From an archaeon (GTDB taxonomy: Archaea; Asgardarchaeota; Hermodarchaeia; Hermodarchaeales; Hermodarchaeaceae): 7,499 bases of DNA. Positions 6,611 through 7,499 of this stretch are shown piece after piece (the stretch's first letter is position 1; each line of letters begins with the position of its first letter). The notes under the pieces were generated by a model, which worked only from the letters and a program-made list of their open reading frames with translations, was not told where the DNA came from and searched no databases. The stretch lies in assembly GCA_016550395.1 (NCBI GenBank), contig JABXGY010000062.1, positions 1 to 7,499 of the forward strand. Reading direction: 5' to 3'. The position numbers and the translations under genes were made by a program.

Positions 6611-6660
6611 CAAAAAAAATAATAAAAAAAATGAAAAAGGGGGCTTCAAAAAAGCCACCC
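6611..6660 (-). terminator. Hairpin plus U-rich tract after the binding-protein gene
   Basis: Just 2 nt after the stop codon, the minus strand reads GGGTGGC (6660-6654), six T (6653-6648), then GAAGCCCCC (6647-6639). GGCTT pairs with the following AAGCC, extended outward by further G-C pairs after one mismatch. A T-rich run follows (6638-6611, with stretches of five and eight T). In bacteria this is an intrinsic terminator; in archaea the T-rich run alone can terminate. Its place between binding-protein and ATPase genes suggests partial termination, giving more binding protein than membrane components. Confidence 0.75.
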
Positions 6661-6662
6661 TA

Positions 6663-7499
6663 CTACTTAACCCACTCATAGCTTGTTGGTGGATCTAGAA
6701 CACCATTGATGATATCTAGTTTCAGTTGCTCAACTGCAGCTTTCGCAGCGGTAGAAAGTTGAAGCAAAGCTGGATTTTCTTCGTAGTCATGACCACCATT
6801 TGTCAAGTTAAACTTGTTAATCCCTGGCGTCCATGTGGCTCCTTCCTGTGTGGCATCCCGTATTATGTTATAGGCTGCCACCTGGACATTTTTCAGGGCT
6901 GTTGTTAAACAGAGTGTTGGTGGTGCTGGATTATCAGGATCAGCAGTTCCAAGGTACATCTGAGGTGAGTCCACACCAACGACCCAAATGGGACCTAAAG
7001 TGTCATTGTTATCTTTGGCACTGGCAAATACCCCAAGACCTGATCGTCCTGCGGCAGCAAAGATGATATCCACGTTGGATCCATACATTCCATCAGCGAG
7101 AAGTTGAGCTCCCGCAATGTCCGTGAAACCAGCGGGGGTATCTGCGACATAGGCTACAGATACGTTATCACCACCAGCAGCCACAGTGATACCGAGTTCT
7201 GGTCGAGTGATATTAGCTCCCCAGAAGAAGCCTGCAGCAAATTTCCAAAGGAGTGGAATTCCACTCATTCCACCGATATACCCAAGTATGCCAGTTTGAG
7301 TATACATTCCTGCAATAGCACCGGCGAGCGCTCCCGCTTCTTCTTCATCGAAGAGTAGAGAGGCTACGTTGGGATAGATTGTTTCGTTAATATATTCGTC
7401 GACGATAGCAAACTTCTGTGCTGGGAATTGTCCTGCCACATTTTGCATGGCAGTTACTTGTGTGAACCCAACTCCGATTATGAGCTTATATGGTGTCAA
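6663..7499 (-). CDS. BMP/PnrA-family substrate-binding protein of the ABC transporter (5' partial)
   Basis: About 279 C-terminal residues are visible; the signal peptide and first lobe start lie beyond the right edge. The first visible codon is TTG, but it reads into the middle of a strand (L-T-P-Y-K-L-I-I-G-V-G-F), so it is internal, not a start. Family landmarks in the visible numbering: I-I-G-V-G-F (7-12), N-V-A-S-L-L-F (44-50), Y-I-G-G-M (74-78), I-I-F-A-A-A-G-R-S-G-L-G (145-156) and V-G-V-D-S-P-Q (174-180), whose Asp corresponds to the ribose/base-binding acidic residue of PnrA-type proteins. These proteins sit outside the membrane, usually as lipoproteins, and bind purine or other nucleosides. 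C-terminus ends in W-V-K. It is the first gene of the operon, separated from the ATPase gene by 145 nt with a terminator-like hairpin. Family is firm; exact ligand is inferred. Confidence 0.94.
   Translation of the reverse strand: MTPYKLIIGVGFTQVTAMQNVAGQFPAQKFAIVDEYINETIYPNVASLLFDEEEAGALAGAIAGMYTQTGILGYIGGMSGIPLLWKFAAGFFWGANITRPELGITVAAGGDNVSVAYVADTPAGFTDIAGAQLLADGMYGSNVDIIFAAAGRSGLGVFASAKDNNDTLGPIWVVGVDSPQMYLGTADPDNPAPPTLCLTTALKNVQVAAYNIIRDATQEGATWTPGINKFNLTNGGHDYEENPALLQLSTAAKAAVEQLKLDIINGVLDPPTSYEWVK

Noticed and set aside
6726..7358. Plus-strand frames opposite the binding-protein gene and similar ones opposite the permeases and ATPase
   Set aside because: Shadows of strongly conserved minus-strand genes.
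6663..7499. Binding protein starting at the TTG at the right edge
   Set aside because: The codon sits in a conserved internal strand; the family has tens of residues plus a signal peptide before this point.
1..7499. CRISPR arrays, tRNA or rRNA genes, insertion sequences, tandem repeats
   Set aside because: Read through both strands without seeing spaced direct repeats, cloverleaf-like segments, transposase motifs or terminal inverted repeats.

Overview
The window holds most of a nucleoside-type ABC uptake operon of the BMP/PnrA family, plus an accessory region with a secreted phospholipase D-like protein, an unrecognised 161-residue protein and a 55-residue zinc-finger protein. I infer an archaeal genome, possibly an Asgard-like lineage, but no marker gene proves it. 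The reasons are a surface protein ending in a Thr/Pro linker and the start of a membrane helix, a small PHD/RING-like C4HC3 zinc finger, TATA-like boxes upstream of several genes, and U- or pyrimidine-rich tracts at gene ends. Shine-Dalgarno motifs are clear at several starts, so translation is SD-led. The transporter family is also common in bacteria and does not settle the domain.

Layout from left to right. On the minus strand, 1-1274 is a double-HKD phospholipase D superfamily protein whose C-terminus runs off the left edge. Next, 1275-1483 is a divergent promoter region. On the plus strand, 1484-1969 is the unrecognised protein, which shows possible repeated beta-alpha units. It converges on the zinc-finger gene (minus, 1994-2161), with a small inverted repeat at the junction. 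The transporter operon follows on the minus strand, transcribed right to left: substrate-binding protein (6663-7499, N-terminus off the right edge), tandem ATPase (4814-6517), long permease (3213-4808) and second permease (2254-3213).

The BMP protein should capture a nucleoside-like ligand outside the cell, the two permeases form the channel, and the double-domain ATPase powers import. ATPase and permeases are tightly packed (5-nt gap, then a 1-nt overlap), which points to translational coupling. A hairpin with a U-rich tail separates the binding-protein gene from the ATPase gene and probably lowers expression of the rest of the operon.

The most unusual points are these. The ATPase frame has no ATG, GTG or TTG before its Walker A motif, and its only well-placed start is an ATT behind a perfect GGAGGT. 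The first permease carries about 160 extra C-terminal residues with about four more hydrophobic segments. A tiny C4HC3 zinc-finger protein sits just downstream of the operon.
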